From positions 1 through 6,931 of the forward strand of contig JASLIH010000455.1 in the NCBI GenBank assembly GCA_030152105.1: a DNA stretch of 6,931 bases. Reading direction: 5' to 3'. Source of the stretch: Actinomycetes bacterium (GTDB lineage Bacteria > Actinomycetota > CALGFH01). The notes under the pieces are model-generated. The model was given only the letters and a program-made list of their open reading frames with translations. It was not told where the DNA came from and made no database searches. A program made the translations under genes and the position numbers. Positions within the stretch are counted from its first letter, which is position 1. The number at the start of each line of letters is the position of its first letter. Positions 6,046-6,931 of the stretch are shown here, piece after piece.

Positions 6046-6494
6046 GGAAGGAGGACGATGCCGACCCAGGTGCCGAAGACCACCGAGGCGACCAGCAGGG
6101 CGACGGGCGTGAGCCCGCCGTAGGCGCGGCCGAACCGCCCCGGGGGCGGCTCGTCCCCGGCGCGCACGTTGCGGTTGAGCTTGCCGAGGACCGGCAGCAG
6201 GAGCACGGCCAGGACCCCCTGGGCGAGCCCGAGCAGCGCCCCCCAGCCGACGAAGGTGGCCGAGTCGAGCTGCTGGAAGACCTGCCGGTAGGCGAGGGCG
6301 AGCAGGGCTCCGGCGACGATCTGCACGGTCACCCCGTAGATGTAGACCATGCTGGTCCGCTCGCGCTGGATCAGGCCGCCCTCGAACCGGAGCAGGTCCA
6401 GCCGGGTCAGCCGCAGCCCCAGGAACCCGGCGTACACCGTCGCCGCCACGATCGCCCCGATGATCCCGCCCCACAGGGCCGCCGCCACGTCCAC
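6042..6494 (-). CDS. Four-helix membrane protein of unknown function, coupled to the M48 protease
   Basis: I do not recognise this 150-residue protein. It has four predicted membrane helices at about residues 5-27, 48-70, 80-104 and 127-149. A charged loop lies at 28-47 (LRLTRLDLLRFEGGLIQRER) and a second at 105-125 (GKLNRNVRAGDEPPPGRF). The first loop is rich in Arg and is probably cytoplasmic. Its TGA overlaps the TTG start of the M48 protease gene, so the two are made together; it may be a partner, adaptor or substrate of the protease, which is inference from context. Two GTG codons (6492-6494 and 6486-6488) can serve as start: GAGGAGG (6499-6505) lies 4 nt before the first and 10 nt before the second. 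The first is listed, but the second is equally likely. Confidence 0.85.
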   Translation of the reverse strand: MDVAAALWGGIIGAIVAATVYAGFLGLRLTRLDLLRFEGGLIQRERTSMVYIYGVTVQIVAGALLALAYRQVFQQLDSATFVGWGALLGLAQGVLAVLLLPVLGKLNRNVRAGDEPPPGRFGRAYGGLTPVALLVASVVFGTWVGIVLLP

Positions 6495-6498
6495 GCCG

Positions 6499-6505
6499 CC
6501 TCCTC
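6499..6505 (-). promoter_or_regulatory. Ribosome binding site of the four-helix membrane protein
   Basis: GAGGAGG on the minus strand is a near-perfect Shine-Dalgarno sequence, 4 nt from one GTG and 10 nt from the next in-frame GTG. It confirms the gene but not which GTG is used. Confidence 0.7.
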
Positions 6506-6527
6506 GTATCGCCCGCTCGGCTGCCGC

Positions 6528-6533
6528 AGTGTA
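6528..6533 (-). promoter_or_regulatory. Candidate -10 element upstream of the membrane protein/protease pair
   Basis: TACACT on the minus strand, about 34 nt before the first GTG, fits the TAnnnT -10 pattern and would give a leader of roughly 25 nt containing the ribosome site. No convincing -35 was seen, so read-through from the glycosyltransferase gene 65 bp upstream is an alternative. Confidence 0.3.
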
Positions 6534-6559
6534 CCGAAACCCTTTGCCCCTGGGGCCGG

Positions 6560-6931
6560 TCAGCCGCCCAGGGCGGCCTGGTAGACCTCGGCGACCTCGG
6601 CGGCCACCACCTCCCAGGCGTAGCGGCGGGCGTTGGCGGCCGCCGCCTCGCCCATGGCGGCCAGGCGGGCCGGGTTGTCGAGCAGGCCGGCCAGGGCCTC
6701 GGCCAGGGCCTCGGGGTCGCGGGGCGGGACCAGCAGGCCGTCGGTGCCGTCGCGGACCACGTCGCGGTAGCCGCCGATGTCGGAGCAGACCACCGGCCGG
6801 CCCACGGCCATGGCCTCGGCCAGCACGATCCCGAACGACTCCCCGCCCAGCGAGGGGGCGCAGAACACGTCGGCCGAGGCGTAGTAGGAGGGCAGGTCGG
6901 CCTGGGGCACGGAGCCGACGAAGATGAGATC
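6560..6931 (-). CDS. GT4 glycosyltransferase, PimA-like (C-terminal part)
   Basis: Only the last 123 residues are in the window; the gene continues past the right edge. The fragment is the nucleotide-sugar-binding half of a GT-B retaining glycosyltransferase of family GT4. It shows FVGSVPQADLPSYYASADVF, then CAPSLGGESFGIVLAEAMA with the EX7E motif (Glu31 and Glu39 of the fragment) that contacts the sugar donor, then GRPVVCSDIGGYRDVV and DGLLVPPRDPEALAEAL. The CAP-x-LGGESFGIVLxEAMA wording is characteristic of PimA, the GDP-mannose-dependent phosphatidylinositol mannosyltransferase of Actinobacteria. The neighbourhood (pdxS-pdxT-yebC downstream on the same strand) also fits pimA. The acceptor-binding N-terminal half is not visible, so another GT4 specificity cannot be excluded. 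Confidence 0.88.
   Translation of the reverse strand, partial: DLIFVGSVPQADLPSYYASADVFCAPSLGGESFGIVLAEAMAVGRPVVCSDIGGYRDVVRDGTDGLLVPPRDPEALAEALAGLLDNPARLAAMGEAAAANARRYAWEVVAAEVAEVYQAALGG

Noticed and set aside
6046..6474. Upstream extension of the M48 frame to 6474
   Set aside because: This part overlaps the four-helix membrane gene out of frame and has no membrane or protease features; the HtpX-like N-terminus starts at the TTG at 6045.
6546..6556. GCCCC-T-GGGGC palindrome after the glycosyltransferase gene, considered as a terminator
   Set aside because: The loop would be one base, and no T-run follows on the relevant strand.
6349..6927. 192-codon plus-strand frame at the right edge
   Set aside because: It is Arg/Pro-rich and antisense to the GT4 glycosyltransferase.

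Overview
The window is a very GC-rich stretch (clearly above 65% by eye) from what is most likely an actinobacterium. The order pimA-like glycosyltransferase, then pdxS, pdxT and yebC, all on the minus strand, matches a block well known in Actinobacteria. In Mycobacterium tuberculosis, for example, pimA is followed by genes including pdxH, pdxS (snzP), tesB2, pdxT (snoP) and yebC. Here the pimA-like gene and pdxS are separated by about 4 kb carrying a different set of membrane genes, and pdxH and tesB are absent. GTG and TTG starts are common and genes are tightly packed. No RNA gene, CRISPR array, insertion sequence or convincing terminator was seen.

Left edge (1-378): gene debris. A minus-strand fragment of a PLP-dependent alpha-oxoamine-synthase-type aminotransferase lacks its N-terminal half and has a one-base frameshift in its conserved Asp-Gly-His-Gly motif. 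It meets, head to head near position 250, the last ~45 codons of a short-chain dehydrogenase on the plus strand. Both fragments are cut on their 5' side at the same place, so this is a rearrangement breakpoint or an assembly chimera. The SDR stop overlaps the yebC stop by 8 bp.

Vitamin B6 operon (371-2601, minus): pdxS, pdxT and yebC run with a 3-nt gap and then a 4-nt ATGA overlap, so they are probably one transcript. PdxS and PdxT form the glutamine-dependent pyridoxal 5'-phosphate synthase. YebC is a translation or transcription factor of the TACO1 family.

Cation antiporter cluster (2818-5378, plus): a small secreted or membrane protein and a single-pass membrane protein with an exported domain precede a KhtT-type regulatory subunit and a KhtU-type CPA2 cation/proton antiporter. 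The last three are coupled by an ATGA overlap and a 6-nt gap. This module probably exports K+ (or another monovalent cation) in exchange for protons, with the two unrecognised small proteins as possible accessory parts.

Membrane protease pair (5311-6494, minus): an unrecognised four-helix membrane protein is translationally coupled (TTGA) to an unusually compact HtpX-like M48 metalloprotease. The protease gene runs convergently into the antiporter gene, with a 68-bp overlap of coding sequence.

Right edge (6560-6931, minus): the C-terminal part of a GT4 glycosyltransferase most like PimA, which extends beyond the window.
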